Shown: positions 1-8,430, counted from the stretch's first letter. The stretch: 30,979 bases of DNA from JBBIPZ01 sp037442505 [NCBI: Deltaproteobacteria bacterium] (GCA_037442505.1 JBBIPZ010000026.1:1-30979), one strand, 5' to 3'. Notes: generated by a model from the letters alone, not told the origin. Numbers and translations: made by a program.

Positions 1-2985
1 TGCCATCGTTGGAAAACTCCATATACGCAACTTCACTCAAATCTGAAGCTATTAAAGTTAAGTTAACCTGTTGTTGGTTTGTATATTCAGAACCATCATT
101 AATCTTAATACTGCCCACCGGTGGAACAGTATCAATTGTATAAACCTCGGTAATAACATCGCTTAGATTGCCAACAACGTCAACAGCAAAAAATTTTAAT
201 GTTGTGGTTTCAGTGACAGTGATAGGATTAGTGTATTTTGTTGAATTTACAGTTGGAAGGGTGCCGTTAACAGTGTAATAGATAGTAGCAGGCTCATCAG
301 AAGTTAACGCAATATTTCTTGCAGAGTTATATAAACCACTAGGCAAAGACGCTTTTACAGAAGGCGGAACGGTATCTATAATGTATTGTTCTGTTTTTAC
401 AGGAGTCTGGTTTCCAGCTGAATCAATAGCAAAAAACTTGAGTGTAGAGTTTTCATATATAATGATTGGGGAAATATATATTTGCGAAAATATGGTTGGT
501 TCAGTGCCGTCCAATGTAAAGAATATATATGCTTGCTCATTAGAAGTTATAGTAACTTCTTTGGGCGTGTTGTAAGCAGCACCTTTAGGAGAAACATCAA
601 GGAGTGGATAAGCAGTATCTAATTTTATAGTACTGCTCACTGGCTCTGAATAATTACCCGCAGAATCTTTAAACTTAACATATACAGTTTTGTTACCATC
701 GCCTGATGTAAGAGACCATGTTTTTGATGTAGCATAAGCCTCTTCAGGCGACCAGTTTATACCATCATTCGATAACTGCATTGCAGTAACACCGTTCGCA
801 TCCGTTGCACTAAGTGTTAAATTAACAGAAGTATTCTTTGTTATATTACCGTCATTAATCACAATTGTTCCTGTAGGTGGCGTAGTATCAATCTCAATGA
901 ATGCTGTTTTAACGGTATCATAATTGTTAGCTCTATCATAAGATACATACTTAATTGATGAAGTCTGAGTTATATTGAATGTGACTTTCTGGGTAGTTGG
1001 ATCAGCACAGGTTTTCGTTGTTGAGTAAGATGGATCGGTGCCATCAAGTGTGTAACAAATAGTAGCATGCTCATTAACATAAATTGTTACATCCTGTGGC
1101 GAGTTATAAAGATGTCCATCTGGGCTAATTGTTGTGTTTGGAGCGGTCTGGTCAAGAATTATCGAATCGCAAATTGGTGAAGACCAGTTACCTGCTAAAT
1201 CATTATATCTCACACATACAGTTTTTTGCCCATCTCCTGGTGAAAGTTCGTATATTTTAGATGTACTATAAATTTCCTCTGGAGTCCAATTTACGCCATC
1301 AGCAGAAAACTGCATCTTTGTCTGACTGCTGGATTCAGAACCGCTCAAATTCAGTGTGACATATACTGAAGACGTGTATAAATCACCATTATTTATTTCG
1401 ATAGTTCCGGTAGGCGGAATAAGATCGAGAGAGTAATTATAAACTTGCGTTTGTGAAGAGTTGCCTGCTTTGTCAATAGCTAATACTTTCAACAGCTTGC
1501 TATCTGATATCAAAATTGGCGCTACATATTGAGTAGAGCTATTCGTGGGCAGTGTGTTATCCAGTGTGTAATAAATTTTATCACAACCAGATCCATTCTC
1601 ATCTACACATGACAGTTCAACACTTATTGAATTATTATATGTTCCTGAAGCCCTTGAAGCTGTAACTACCGGATTTAAAGTATCCAAAATTATTGTATCT
1701 GAGGCGATGTTAGACCAATTGCCCACCGCATTTTTAAATCTTACATAAACAACTTTTAATCCATCTCCAGAAGAAAGTGTCCATGCAATAGTAGAAGAGA
1801 AAGCATAAACATTAGTAGTAAAATCTGATGGTTGAACATCATTCATTATCTGAACGTGAGTTACGTCTGTTAAACCAGAAACATTAAAAGATAAGGTTAC
1901 ATTTCTATTGTTGGTAGCAAATAGACCATTATTTATTGTTACGCTGCCCTCTGGTGGGGTCTGGTCTATTGTATACGTTGATGTGACAACGTCCCCAGAG
2001 TTACCTGCTGAATCTACAGCAAAAAACTTCAATGTTGTTGTGGTAGATATTTCTATTGGATTGCTATAAACATTTGAGCTAAATGTGGGTACAGTTCCAT
2101 CAATAGTATAATAAATTGTAGCCTGTTCATTGGAAGATAACGTTACTATCTGAGGTGTGCTGTAAACACCAGTAGCTGGAGTAGCAACAACCGTTGGTGG
2201 GGTAGTATCCAACCTTATAGAGTTCGAAACTGGAGAAGACCAGCTACCTGCACCATTTTGCACAGTTAAAAACACTGTTTTTTGCCCATCCAAAGCTGAT
2301 AACGTAAAAACCTTTGATATAGTGTAATTTTCTGGATTCGTCCAGCTAATACCATCTTCAGAAAACCTCATTTTACTACATGCGGTTTCTGGATCATTAC
2401 AGGTTATTGTTAACGTTACATCACGATTATTTGTTATTGGTGCACCACCGTTAATGATGAACCCAACGCTTGGTGGCGTCTGATCAATAACATAGTTTGC
2501 AGTTCTTTCTGTTTCGGTGTTACCAGCTTGATCCTTTGCATAAAACCTTAAAGTTGTTGTTCTATCCACCAAGATAGCACCAGTATAGATATTTGTTGGT
2601 GTGGTTCCATCTGTAGAATAATAAATTGTAGCTGGTTCGTTGGAATACATCGTTATCAGTTGTGGTGTACTGAATGTTGCAGGTTGAGGATAGAAAAATG
2701 TTGTGGGTGGCGTTTTATCTAAAATTATCTTATCTGAGTAAGTCTGAGAAACATTTCCATCGTTATCTTTAAACCTTACATAAACTGTTTTTTCACCGTC
2801 GGATTGATTGATAAAAGTATATGTTTTTGTGGCAGAAAAAGTTTCGTATAGACTCCAGTTAATACCATCTTCAGAAAACTGCATCTCACCACAACCACTT
2901 CCAGTATCGTTACAGGTTAAAGATAAATTAACCGTGGTAGACATTGTATAACTGTTATCATTGTCGATTATAATTGAGCCGATTG
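1..2985 (-). repeat. Alternating two-type Ig-like module array (A-B)n
   Basis: Each A module (about 90 residues) has an I.IN.G...T....VNLTL start, MQFS.DG.NWS, KTVYVRFKD.AGN.S and an end in LDTTPP. Each B module (about 80 residues) resembles the chitobiase/beta-hexosaminidase C-terminal family: SP.G.YN.P..VT..SNE.ATIYYT.DGT.PT, LKFFA.DSAGN, IDTTPP. The order from the N-terminal side is A-B-A-B-A-B-A-B-A-B-B-A(cut). The DNA copies have diverged, so this is old module duplication. Confidence 0.8.
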
Positions 2986-4894
2986 GTGGTATGCTTTCTT
3001 TAAAGTTTGCCACCACTGAGGCATTATTAGAAGTATCAACACTACAGGTAGAAGTCCCGATACACGCACCTGACCATCCCGTAAATTCGGAACCATTATC
3101 AGCGTTGGCGTAAAGAAGTATTGTTGTAGGAGAAGTATATGTGGCGCTACAGCTGTTGCCACAGTAAATATCATTAGGAAAAGAAGTAATAATACCAGTT
3201 CCTTTACCTCTCTTCGTAACATTAAGAAAACTTCTACCAACACCTTTAAACTGCAGCATGATAGATGGCTCGATAAAGTCATTTGAGCTTATAGTAACGT
3301 TCAAAACTTTTTCTCCTGCAGATACAGGCTTAAACTTAAATGCTATCCTGCAGGTCTCATTTACATTTAAAGTTATATTTGCGCAGCCGTTTTCTAACAA
3401 AATAAAATCAGCTGTATTACCTGAAAGACTGACAGAACTGATATTTACTGGCAAAAATCCAACTGCTTTTATAATAAATTCTAATGCCAGGGTTTCGCTG
3501 AACAGATCAGTTGTGCCAAAATCATTAATTCGTGATACGGGATTGATACTAAGCTTAGAAAAACTTATATTTTTAGGAACATAAGAATCTGTTGTAGTTC
3601 CATCTCCAAGTTGTCCAAAATTGTTACGTCCCCAGGAATATAACGATGGTGTTGATTTTAACCCTATGGAATGGTAACCAGAAGCGTCAATGTTTGTCCA
3701 ATCGGTATCACTTCCTATCTGTGAAAAGCTGGCTTTAGGAGAGGTGTTTCCTGTGCCCAATTGACCAAAAAAATTAAAACCTGTCGCCCATAACGAGTTA
3801 TCTGTTTTTTTTGCAAATGTATGATATGCACCAGCCTTTACATCTGACCAATTTGTGTCAGTTCCAATCTTAGTTATGGTTGTTATTTGAGTTGGCGGTA
3901 CCGCCCCTAAACCTAATTGTCCATTACCATTATACCCTACTGCCCATAACGTACCATCATTTTTAGTAGCTATCGTATGTAATTCTCCTCCAGCCACCAT
4001 TGACCAATTCGTATCAGAAGTAGAACAACTAAGAGTCCCTAAAAAAAGGCTCTGACTTCCTTCAACACCAGCATAGCTATATGTCTTGGCACCAGTACAA
4101 ACCCTTGTAGGCACATTTTTATCAGGTGTTGATAAAGTAACCAGTTCATAACTTGAACATGCTGAGAAAGAAGTTACATTTAATGGAGTTAGACATTTAA
4201 CCTTTTCTTCCACATACCCAAGCTGTCCAGTTGAGTTACTGCCAAAGGCATATAAAGTTCCATCCGTCTTAATCGCAAGAGAGTGAAATCCACCAGCAAC
4301 AACTTTTGCCCAGTTAGTATCTGTGCCTATCTGAACAGGTAGTAGTTTATCAGCACCAGTTTCGTCACCATTTCCTAACTGTCCAAAGCCGTTATCCCCC
4401 CATGCCCACATACGTCCATCAGATGTAATCGCAACGACATGATAGTAGCCTGCTGAAAAAGACACAACATTGCCAAAATTAACAGTGTTTCCACTTGAAT
4501 CTATAGCGGTAGTTATTTTAATAGGTCTATCTTTCCCTCCGGTGATTCCTGTTCCGTCACCTAATTGTCCCGATATGTTATCGCCCCACGCCCATAAAGA
4601 ACCATCTGCCTTTAATCCCACACTAAATTTATAACCAGCTGACACATCAACCCAGTCTGTATCAGTGCCCACCTGAACAGGTGATTTGACCATACCACCG
4701 GTAGTGCCTATACCTAATTGACCAGAAGAGTTGTCCCCCCACGCCCATAAAGAACCGTCCTGGAGTATCAAAAGATTATGAGATGCTGTTACACCATCAC
4801 CACCTGCAGCAACTTTAAGCTCTGCGGCAAATGAGTGATTTGCAAACATAATGAAATATATTGCGATTATTATTTTTGCTATTTTCCTGAGCAT
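1..4894 (-). CDS. Giant secreted RCC1-propeller / Ig-like repeat protein (3' end outside window)
   Basis: The frame is open from an ATG at 4894 to base 1 with no stop (1631 codons), so the C-terminus lies outside the window. A Sec signal peptide (basic MLRK start, hydrophobic stretch, likely cleavage after residue 23, SFA/AE) points to export. Residues about 40-440 hold seven RCC1-type repeats with WAWGDN..GQLG cores (near residues 50, 101, 163, 215, 317, 369, 420), enough for one closed seven-bladed propeller. Residues about 445-555 resemble an ASH/choice-of-anchor beta domain. Residues about 556-632 resemble a divergent InlB B-repeat (GSEFTGWSGAC..). From about 638 on, two Ig-like module types alternate. 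One has MQFS.DG.NW and KTVYVRFKD; the other has the chitobiase/hexosaminidase C-terminal-like core TIYYT.DGT.PT and LKFFA.D.AGN. It is probably a surface or extracellular adhesin-like protein; ligand unknown. Module calls are by eye. Confidence 0.88.
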   Translation of the reverse strand, partial: MLRKIAKIIIAIYFIMFANHSFAAELKVAAGGDGVTASHNLLILQDGSLWAWGDNSSGQLGIGTTGGMVKSPVQVGTDTDWVDVSAGYKFSVGLKADGSLWAWGDNISGQLGDGTGITGGKDRPIKITTAIDSSGNTVNFGNVVSFSAGYYHVVAITSDGRMWAWGDNGFGQLGNGDETGADKLLPVQIGTDTNWAKVVAGGFHSLAIKTDGTLYAFGSNSTGQLGYVEEKVKCLTPLNVTSFSACSSYELVTLSTPDKNVPTRVCTGAKTYSYAGVEGSQSLFLGTLSCSTSDTNWSMVAGGELHTIATKNDGTLWAVGYNGNGQLGLGAVPPTQITTITKIGTDTNWSDVKAGAYHTFAKKTDNSLWATGFNFFGQLGTGNTSPKASFSQIGSDTDWTNIDASGYHSIGLKSTPSLYSWGRNNFGQLGDGTTTDSYVPKNISFSKLSINPVSRINDFGTTDLFSETLALEFIIKAVGFLPVNISSVSLSGNTADFILLENGCANITLNVNETCRIAFKFKPVSAGEKVLNVTISSNDFIEPSIMLQFKGVGRSFLNVTKRGKGTGIITSFPNDIYCGNSCSATYTSPTTILLYANADNGSEFTGWSGACIGTSTCSVDTSNNASVVANFKESIPPIGSIIIDNDNSYTMSTTVNLSLTCNDTGSGCGEMQFSEDGINWSLYETFSATKTYTFINQSDGEKTVYVRFKDNDGNVSQTYSDKIILDKTPPTTFFYPQPATFSTPQLITMYSNEPATIYYSTDGTTPTNIYTGAILVDRTTTLRFYAKDQAGNTETERTANYVIDQTPPSVGFIINGGAPITNNRDVTLTITCNDPETACSKMRFSEDGISWTNPENYTISKVFTLSALDGQKTVFLTVQNGAGSWSSPVSNSIRLDTTPPTVVATPATGVYSTPQIVTLSSNEQATIYYTIDGTVPTFSSNVYSNPIEISTTTTLKFFAVDSAGNSGDVVTSTYTIDQTPPEGSVTINNGLFATNNRNVTLSFNVSGLTDVTHVQIMNDVQPSDFTTNVYAFSSTIAWTLSSGDGLKVVYVRFKNAVGNWSNIASDTIILDTLNPVVTASRASGTYNNSISVELSCVDENGSGCDKIYYTLDNTLPTNSSTQYVAPILISDSKLLKVLAIDKAGNSSQTQVYNYSLDLIPPTGTIEINNGDLYTSSVYVTLNLSGSESSSQTKMQFSADGVNWTPEEIYSTSKIYELSPGDGQKTVCVRYNDLAGNWSSPICDSIILDQTAPNTTISPDGHLYNSPQDVTIYVNEHATICYTLDGTDPSYSTTKTCADPTTQKVTFNITQTSSIKYVSYDRANNYDTVKTAFIEIDTTPPTGTIVINDGNITKNTSVNLTLSATDANGVTAMQLSNDGINWSPEEAYATSKTWSLTSGDGNKTVYVKFKDSAGNYSEPVSSTIKLDTAYPLLDVSPKGAAYNTPKEVTITSNEQAYIFFTLDGTEPTIFSQIYISPIIIYENSTLKFFAIDSAGNQTPVKTEQYIIDTVPPSVKASLPSGLYNSARNIALTSDEPATIYYTVNGTLPTVNSTKYTNPITVTETTTLKFFAVDVVGNLSDVITEVYTIDTVPPVGSIKINDGSEYTNQQQVNLTLIASDLSEVAYMEFSNDG
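3575..4777 (-). repeat. Seven RCC1-type beta-propeller repeats
   Basis: Protein-level repeats of about 50-60 residues, each with a small-residue turn (SAGY/VAGG), a variable-to-conserved strand and a W-x-W/x-G-x-N core followed by GQLG. The repeat around residues 215-300 contains an insertion with several cysteines (residues 234-290). Seven copies match the number needed to close an RCC1 propeller. Confidence 0.8.
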
Positions 4895-4976
4895 AATAAT
4901 ACCTATTCCATCATTCTTATTTTTTTTGATATTGTAAGCAAAAAATGAGCCCGGAGAAGGGGTTAACCACATACAA

Positions 4977-5507
4977 TTATTTCTTTACTTCGTTAGCTTT
5001 AAGTTCAGAAATAATGCGCATTATATTGCCGACATCTTGAGCGTTTGGAGATAGAGCAAGATATGTTTCAAATTCTTTTATAGCTTCAGCCTTTCTGCCT
5101 AAGTCAGTTGCCAATAAAACACCTAAGTTACGATGTGCATAGGGATGTTTTGGATTAATTTTTATTGCCTTTCTGTACTCCACTTCTGCAATTTGAGGCT
5201 TGCCAGACTCTTTTAAACAAGTTGCCATATCAACCCTAACATCAACGTTATCTGGCTTAAGTTCTAATGCTCTGGAGTATGCTTCAACCGCCTCTGAAAA
5301 ACGACCAGTATCCATCAACATATTACCGAGATTAACCCAACCATCAACATTTTCGGGGTGTTTCTGCAGAACTTCTTTCAAAACATTAATCTGTTCAGCA
5401 TATTTTAGCTGTATCTGATTGACGTTGACTGGTGATGGAGCATTTTCAAGCTTTTTGCAAGCAAAAGTCAAGGGCAATAAAAGTAACAAAAAAATCAACT
5501 TTTTCAT
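4977..5507 (-). CDS. TPR-repeat lipoprotein
   Basis: 176 residues. The N-terminus is a lipoprotein signal: MKK, a hydrophobic run, then the lipobox LTFAC with the acylated Cys at about residue 17. Three tetratricopeptide units follow from about residue 52 to 160 (cores W.NLGN.L...G...EA, A..LKE.G....AE.EYRKAI..NP, and .NLGVLLA...GR..EAI.EFE.YL). TPR lipoproteins generally serve as envelope scaffolds, for example in pilus or outer-membrane assembly; the partner here is unknown. It lies 82 bases upstream of the giant secreted-protein gene on the same strand, so they may be co-transcribed. No ribosome site precedes the ATG. A -10-like TAAAAT sits only 9 bases upstream, which suggests a leaderless message. 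Confidence 0.85.
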   Translation of the reverse strand: MKKLIFLLLLLPLTFACKKLENAPSPVNVNQIQLKYAEQINVLKEVLQKHPENVDGWVNLGNMLMDTGRFSEAVEAYSRALELKPDNVDVRVDMATCLKESGKPQIAEVEYRKAIKINPKHPYAHRNLGVLLATDLGRKAEAIKEFETYLALSPNAQDVGNIMRIISELKANEVKK

Positions 5508-5516
5508 TATAAAAAT

Positions 5517-5545
5517 ATTTTAACACACAAGAGTTGATATAGCAA
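5517..5545 (-). promoter_or_regulatory. Predicted promoter of the TPR lipoprotein gene (leaderless)
   Basis: Read on the minus strand: TTGCTA (5545-5540), 17-base spacer, TAAAAT (5522-5517). Nine bases then separate the -10 box from the ATG at 5507, so transcription would start at or almost at the start codon. No Shine-Dalgarno sequence is present. Confidence 0.5.
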
Positions 5546-5717
5546 ACAATTTAATGGTACTGGATAACGGTATAGTCATTCTGATCGCAAGCGAAAAATT
5601 TCTTGTCTTTGGATTCTTTAAGTTACACTTTTGCAAAGAGCGAACCAAATCGCATTTTTTCAGTTATCCACAGGTAATCAAAAATAGGTTTTGCAAGTTT
5701 TAAATTTATAAATAAAC

Positions 5718-5740
5718 ATGACATTTGCGTCATTTTTTTT
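5718..5740 (+). terminator. Possible short intrinsic terminator (plus strand)
   Basis: Stem ATGAC/GTCAT with a 6-base loop at 5718-5733, followed directly by a run of T. The stem is only 5 bp and no plus-strand gene precedes it. It matters only if a small plus-strand transcript exists in this gap. Confidence 0.25.
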
Positions 5741-5877
5741 GATTTTATCAAAAAAATAAAAAATAACTACCTTTGCAAAACCTTGCAAAAGTCTTTAAAA
5801 TAATTGGGAATTATTTTGAAATTTCTAATAAATTAATAACTTATCACGAGGGTGCTTTCTGATGTGCCCCAGAGGAA

Positions 5878-5898
5878 GAGACTTTTTTCAAAGGTCTC
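5878..5898. repeat. Imperfect palindrome with a near-copy at 20221-20239
   Basis: GAGAC at 5878-5882 pairs with GTCTC at 5894-5898, and the inner T and A runs extend the stem to about 9 bp with a 3-base loop. The core 19 bases (5879-5897) match 20221-20239 in inverted orientation with two differences. A second small hairpin (GGGTGC/GTGCCC with wobbles) lies just before it at about 5850-5869. Confidence 0.4.
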
Positions 5899-5959
5899 AA
5901 ATAGTATCTTTTTATTTTGATGTTGTAACTTTTTTTCAGAGATGCAGAAATTTAAATCT

Positions 5960-5980
5960 CACTCAATTATTTTTTGAGTG
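5960..5980 (-). terminator. Weak hairpin over the folK stop codon
   Basis: CACTCAA/TTGAGTG, a 7-bp stem with a 7-base loop, overlaps the folK stop codon (5967-5969). On the minus strand it is followed by AT-rich sequence without a clean T-run, so termination would be weak. Confidence 0.3.
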
Positions 5981-6452
5981 TTTGTATGCCTAAGAGGTCT
6001 TTAAGATTGTTTTTTAAGGTTGTTATGGAAACGTTAAACAATGGATGAATAAACTCGCCTGCAAGCTCGCTTAAAGGAAAAAGGACAAATGAACGATCCT
6101 GTATCTTTGGATGCGGTATTGTAATGTTTGTGTCTTGATAGATAATTTTGTCATAGAAAAGTATGTCAAGGTCTATAATCCTTGGACCATACCTTAATAT
6201 TTTTTTTCTTCCCATAATGTTTTCAATCTCTTTTAAAGCAAGAAAAAGATCTATAGGCGTTAAACTGGTTTCTATAATCCACACAGCATTGGAAAATTTG
6301 GGTTGGTCTTTTACACCCCAGGGCTCTGTTTCGTAAATTGATGAGCTTTGTATAAATTTTATCCCGGATGCAGATGCCAGTAGTGTTTTAGCTTTTTCAA
6401 TATTTTGGGCAGGCTCGCCTAAGTTTGAGCCTACCCCGATATATGCTAACAA
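5967..6452 (-). CDS. folK: 6-hydroxymethyl-7,8-dihydropterin pyrophosphokinase
   Basis: 161 residues, usual length for the family. HPPK transfers pyrophosphate from ATP to 6-hydroxymethyl-dihydropterin in folate synthesis (cytoplasm). The sequence shows the N-terminal YIGVGSNLG signature, the conserved SSIYETEPWG segment and the ATP/metal-binding motif RYGPRIIDLDILF, whose two Asp residues bind Mg. The start is TTG, preceded at a good distance by GAGG; that ribosome site overlaps the TGA stop of dapL, so the two are probably translationally coupled. This is the last gene of the 12.8-kb minus-strand biosynthetic run. Confidence 0.95.
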   Translation of the reverse strand: MLAYIGVGSNLGEPAQNIEKAKTLLASASGIKFIQSSSIYETEPWGVKDQPKFSNAVWIIETSLTPIDLFLALKEIENIMGRKKILRYGPRIIDLDILFYDKIIYQDTNITIPHPKIQDRSFVLFPLSELAGEFIHPLFNVSITTLKNNLKDLLGIQTLKK

Positions 6453-6461
6453 GTATCAACC

Positions 6462-7625
6462 TCAAATTTTTATTTTAGATATACGATTAAATGCCTCTTC
6501 TATCCTTTTTATGTCAACAGTTAAGGCTATTCTGAAGTATCCTTCTCCGTGTTCTCCAAAACCAACACCGGGAGTTACAACAACTCCAGCCTCTTCAAGC
6601 AGTTTTGTGCAAAACTCTCGTGATGGAGCATTATTAGGAGTTTTTACCCAAACATAAAATGTGGCTTTGGGATAAAAAAAGCTGTAACCTAAAGCAGACA
6701 GTTTTTTCACTACAAAGTCCCTTCTTTCTTTGTATATCTGCCTGTACTCGTCTACCTTTTCCTGACTGCCTGTAAGTGCTTCAATACCAGCCTCCTGAAC
6801 AGCCTGAAAGATACCTGAATCAACATTTGTTTTTATCTTGCCAAGCCCTTCTATGATAGAAGGATTTCCTACAGCAAAGCCAATCCTCCAACCAGTCATG
6901 CTATATGTTTTAGAAAGTGAATGCATCTCTATGGCTACCTGTTTTGCACCATCCACATTGAATATGCTTATTGGTTTATCTCCATAAAATAGCTCTGAAT
7001 AAGCCATATCATGACAAACAATAAATTTGTATTTTAGGGCAAGCTTAACAACATCTTCAAAAAAGGTTTTGTCAGCAGTTGCTGATGTTGGATTGTTTGG
7101 ATAGTTTATATGCATAATCTTGGTTTTTTTTAACACATCCTCTGGTATAGCTTTTAAATCGGGCAGGAAGCCATTTTCTTCTTTAAGCGGCATAATGTAA
7201 CTTATCCCGCCGGCAAACAGCGTCCCTATGTTATACACAGGGTAAGCTGGATCTGGAACGAGCACATAATCACCAGGATTTACAAAAGCTAAAGGAATAT
7301 GGGCGATACCCTCTTTTGAACCGATGAGTGAAACTACCTCAGTGGCTGGGTCGAATTTGACACCAAACCTCTGTTCAACAAATTTTGACGCAGCAGCCCT
7401 AAACTCATATAAACCTTCGTAATCAGGATATTTGTGATTTTTTGGGTCTTCAGCTGCATTTTTTAGTCTTTCTACAATGTGTTTGGGTGTGGGCAGGTCT
7501 GGATCACCAATACCCAAGCTTATAATGTCAACACCCCTTGCTGCAACTTCTTTTTTCTTTTTGTCGATCTCTGCAAAGAGATATGGGGGAAGGTGTCTTA
7601 AACGTTCTGCCTTCTCAAAAATCAT
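6462..7625 (-). CDS. dapL: LL-diaminopimelate aminotransferase
   Basis: 387 residues, class I/II PLP aminotransferase fold. DapL converts tetrahydrodipicolinate directly to LL-diaminopimelate using glutamate, bypassing the acylated intermediates of the DapD/C/E route. Visible: GIGDPDLPTP near residue 38-47, NYPNNPTSA at 174-182, D206 with Y209 contacting the cofactor, and the Schiff-base Lys K239 in SLSKTYSMTGWRIGF. General aminotransferases of this family look alike. The specific call rests on overall DapL-like sequence plus its place after dapA and dapB; no dapC/D/E is present in the window. AAGGAGT precedes the ATG, and the gene follows the FAH-family gene by 25 bases. Confidence 0.88.
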   Translation of the reverse strand: MIFEKAERLRHLPPYLFAEIDKKKKEVAARGVDIISLGIGDPDLPTPKHIVERLKNAAEDPKNHKYPDYEGLYEFRAAASKFVEQRFGVKFDPATEVVSLIGSKEGIAHIPLAFVNPGDYVLVPDPAYPVYNIGTLFAGGISYIMPLKEENGFLPDLKAIPEDVLKKTKIMHINYPNNPTSATADKTFFEDVVKLALKYKFIVCHDMAYSELFYGDKPISIFNVDGAKQVAIEMHSLSKTYSMTGWRIGFAVGNPSIIEGLGKIKTNVDSGIFQAVQEAGIEALTGSQEKVDEYRQIYKERRDFVVKKLSALGYSFFYPKATFYVWVKTPNNAPSREFCTKLLEEAGVVVTPGVGFGEHGEGYFRIALTVDIKRIEEAFNRISKIKI

Positions 7626-7650
7626 CTTTGACTCCTTTTTTTTGATTTAT

Positions 7651-8430
7651 TTATCTGACAAAATTTGTAAGTTTGCCTATGCCCTCTATTTCAACTTCAA
7701 TTTCATCTCCACTTTTTAATGGTCCGATACCTGCAGGTGTTCCTGTAGTTACTACATCGCCCTCAAGAAGGGTCATGACGTTGCTTATAAAGCTTAAAAG
7801 CTGAAAAATATTAAAAATCATATCAGATGTATTTGTTTTTTGTACCACTTCTCCATTCAATATTGTAGTTAAATTAAGTGAAAGAGGATTCACCTGCGTT
7901 GCTATACAAGGCCCAATAGGACAGAATGTGTCAAACCCCTTTGCCCTTGTGTACTGTACGTCTTTCGCTTGAAGGTCTCTGGCGGTCACATCATTCAGGC
8001 AAGTGTATCCTAATATATACTGACCTGCATTGTTGACAGACACATTTTTGCATCTTTTTCCAATAACAAATGCTAATTCTCCCTCGTAATCAACTCTTTT
8101 AGAGCTGGATGGCAAAATGATATAATCTCCATGACCAACAACGGCTGTAGCTGGCTTTAAGAATATCTGTGGTTCTTCCGGCAACTCTTTTTTCATTTCT
8201 TTGGCATGACCTTTGTAGTTTAATCCTATCGCAACAACTTTAGTAGGTTCAGATGGTGACAGAATCTTAAGTTGATCTAAGGACAGCCCTTTTGAAGATA
8301 CACAACTTTCGCTAAGTTTGCCTTCACTAAATAGTAAAAAAGGGTCTTCTTTAAAGGGGTAAAACTTGTCAGTTATAACACCAAACGATATCTCTCCATT
8401 ATTGTTATTCAAAACACGATAAATATTCAT
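7651..8430 (-). CDS. Fumarylacetoacetate hydrolase (FAH) family protein
   Basis: 259 residues from the ATG at 8430. A GTG three codons upstream (8439) is also in frame but overlaps the AAAGG ribosome site, so the ATG is preferred. The FAH C-terminal fold is clear: [18 protein letters not shown], then [12 protein letters not shown] with two metal-ligand Glu (about 116 and 118), the downstream metal Asp in [10 protein letters not shown] (about 147), [11 protein letters not shown], and near the end [14 protein letters not shown]. The family includes acylpyruvate hydrolases, oxaloacetate decarboxylases/tautomerases and 2-hydroxyhepta-2,4-diene-1,7-dioate isomerases; the substrate cannot be read from sequence. 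Its place inside the lysine operon between dapB and dapL suggests work on a keto-acid linked to that pathway or housekeeping of oxaloacetate/pyruvate derivatives (inference). Confidence 0.88.
   Translation of the reverse strand: MNIYRVLNNNNGEISFGVITDKFYPFKEDPFLLFSEGKLSESCVSSKGLSLDQLKILSPSEPTKVVAIGLNYKGHAKEMKKELPEEPQIFLKPATAVVGHGDYIILPSSSKRVDYEGELAFVIGKRCKNVSVNNAGQYILGYTCLNDVTARDLQAKDVQYTRAKGFDTFCPIGPCIATQVNPLSLNLTTILNGEVVQKTNTSDMIFNIFQLLSFISNVMTLLEGDVVTTGTPAGIGPLKSGDEIEVEIEGIGKLTNFVR

Larger units (their letters stand above)
5508..5966. other. 459-base AT-rich intergenic region with a DnaA box
   Basis: No coding frame of note. Seen here: a perfect DnaA box TTATCCACA at 5664-5672 on the plus strand; a weaker TTATCCAGT at 5567-5559 on the minus strand; a very AT-rich tract at about 5685-5850; repeated TTGCAAAA-type words at 5629-5637, 5687-5698 and 5771-5790, including an 11-base inverted pair (AGGTTTTGCAA / TTGCAAAACCT); and a G+C-richer island at 5847-5900 that can fold into two hairpins. 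It could be a regulatory locus, a DnaA-binding site or even an origin, or it could hold a small RNA. The flanking genes (folK and the TPR lipoprotein) are both minus strand. Confidence 0.45.

Noticed and set aside
1-2990. Regular repeat spacing that might be taken for a CRISPR array
   Set aside because: The periodicity is at protein level (modules of 80-90 codons) with diverged DNA; there are no short identical repeats with unique spacers.
2968-3282. 104-codon hydrophobic frame on the minus strand
   Set aside because: It is in a different frame of the same strand as the giant secreted protein, overlaps its InlB-like region fully and lacks its own ribosome site.
3258-3584. Open frame of 108 codons on the plus strand
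   Set aside because: It lies opposite the long repeat-protein frame, has no ribosome site and low-complexity antisense composition; a shadow of the real gene. The same holds for similar short frames opposite ilvD, tkt, mreB and others.
4935-4965. Possible terminator AACCC...GGGCT plus T-run between the TPR gene and the giant gene
   Set aside because: The stem is only 3-4 good pairs with a mismatch, so termination is doubtful; co-transcription remains the simpler view.
5508-5966. tRNA, rRNA or known riboswitch in the large gap
   Set aside because: No cloverleaf, CCA end or known riboswitch core could be recognised by eye on either strand.
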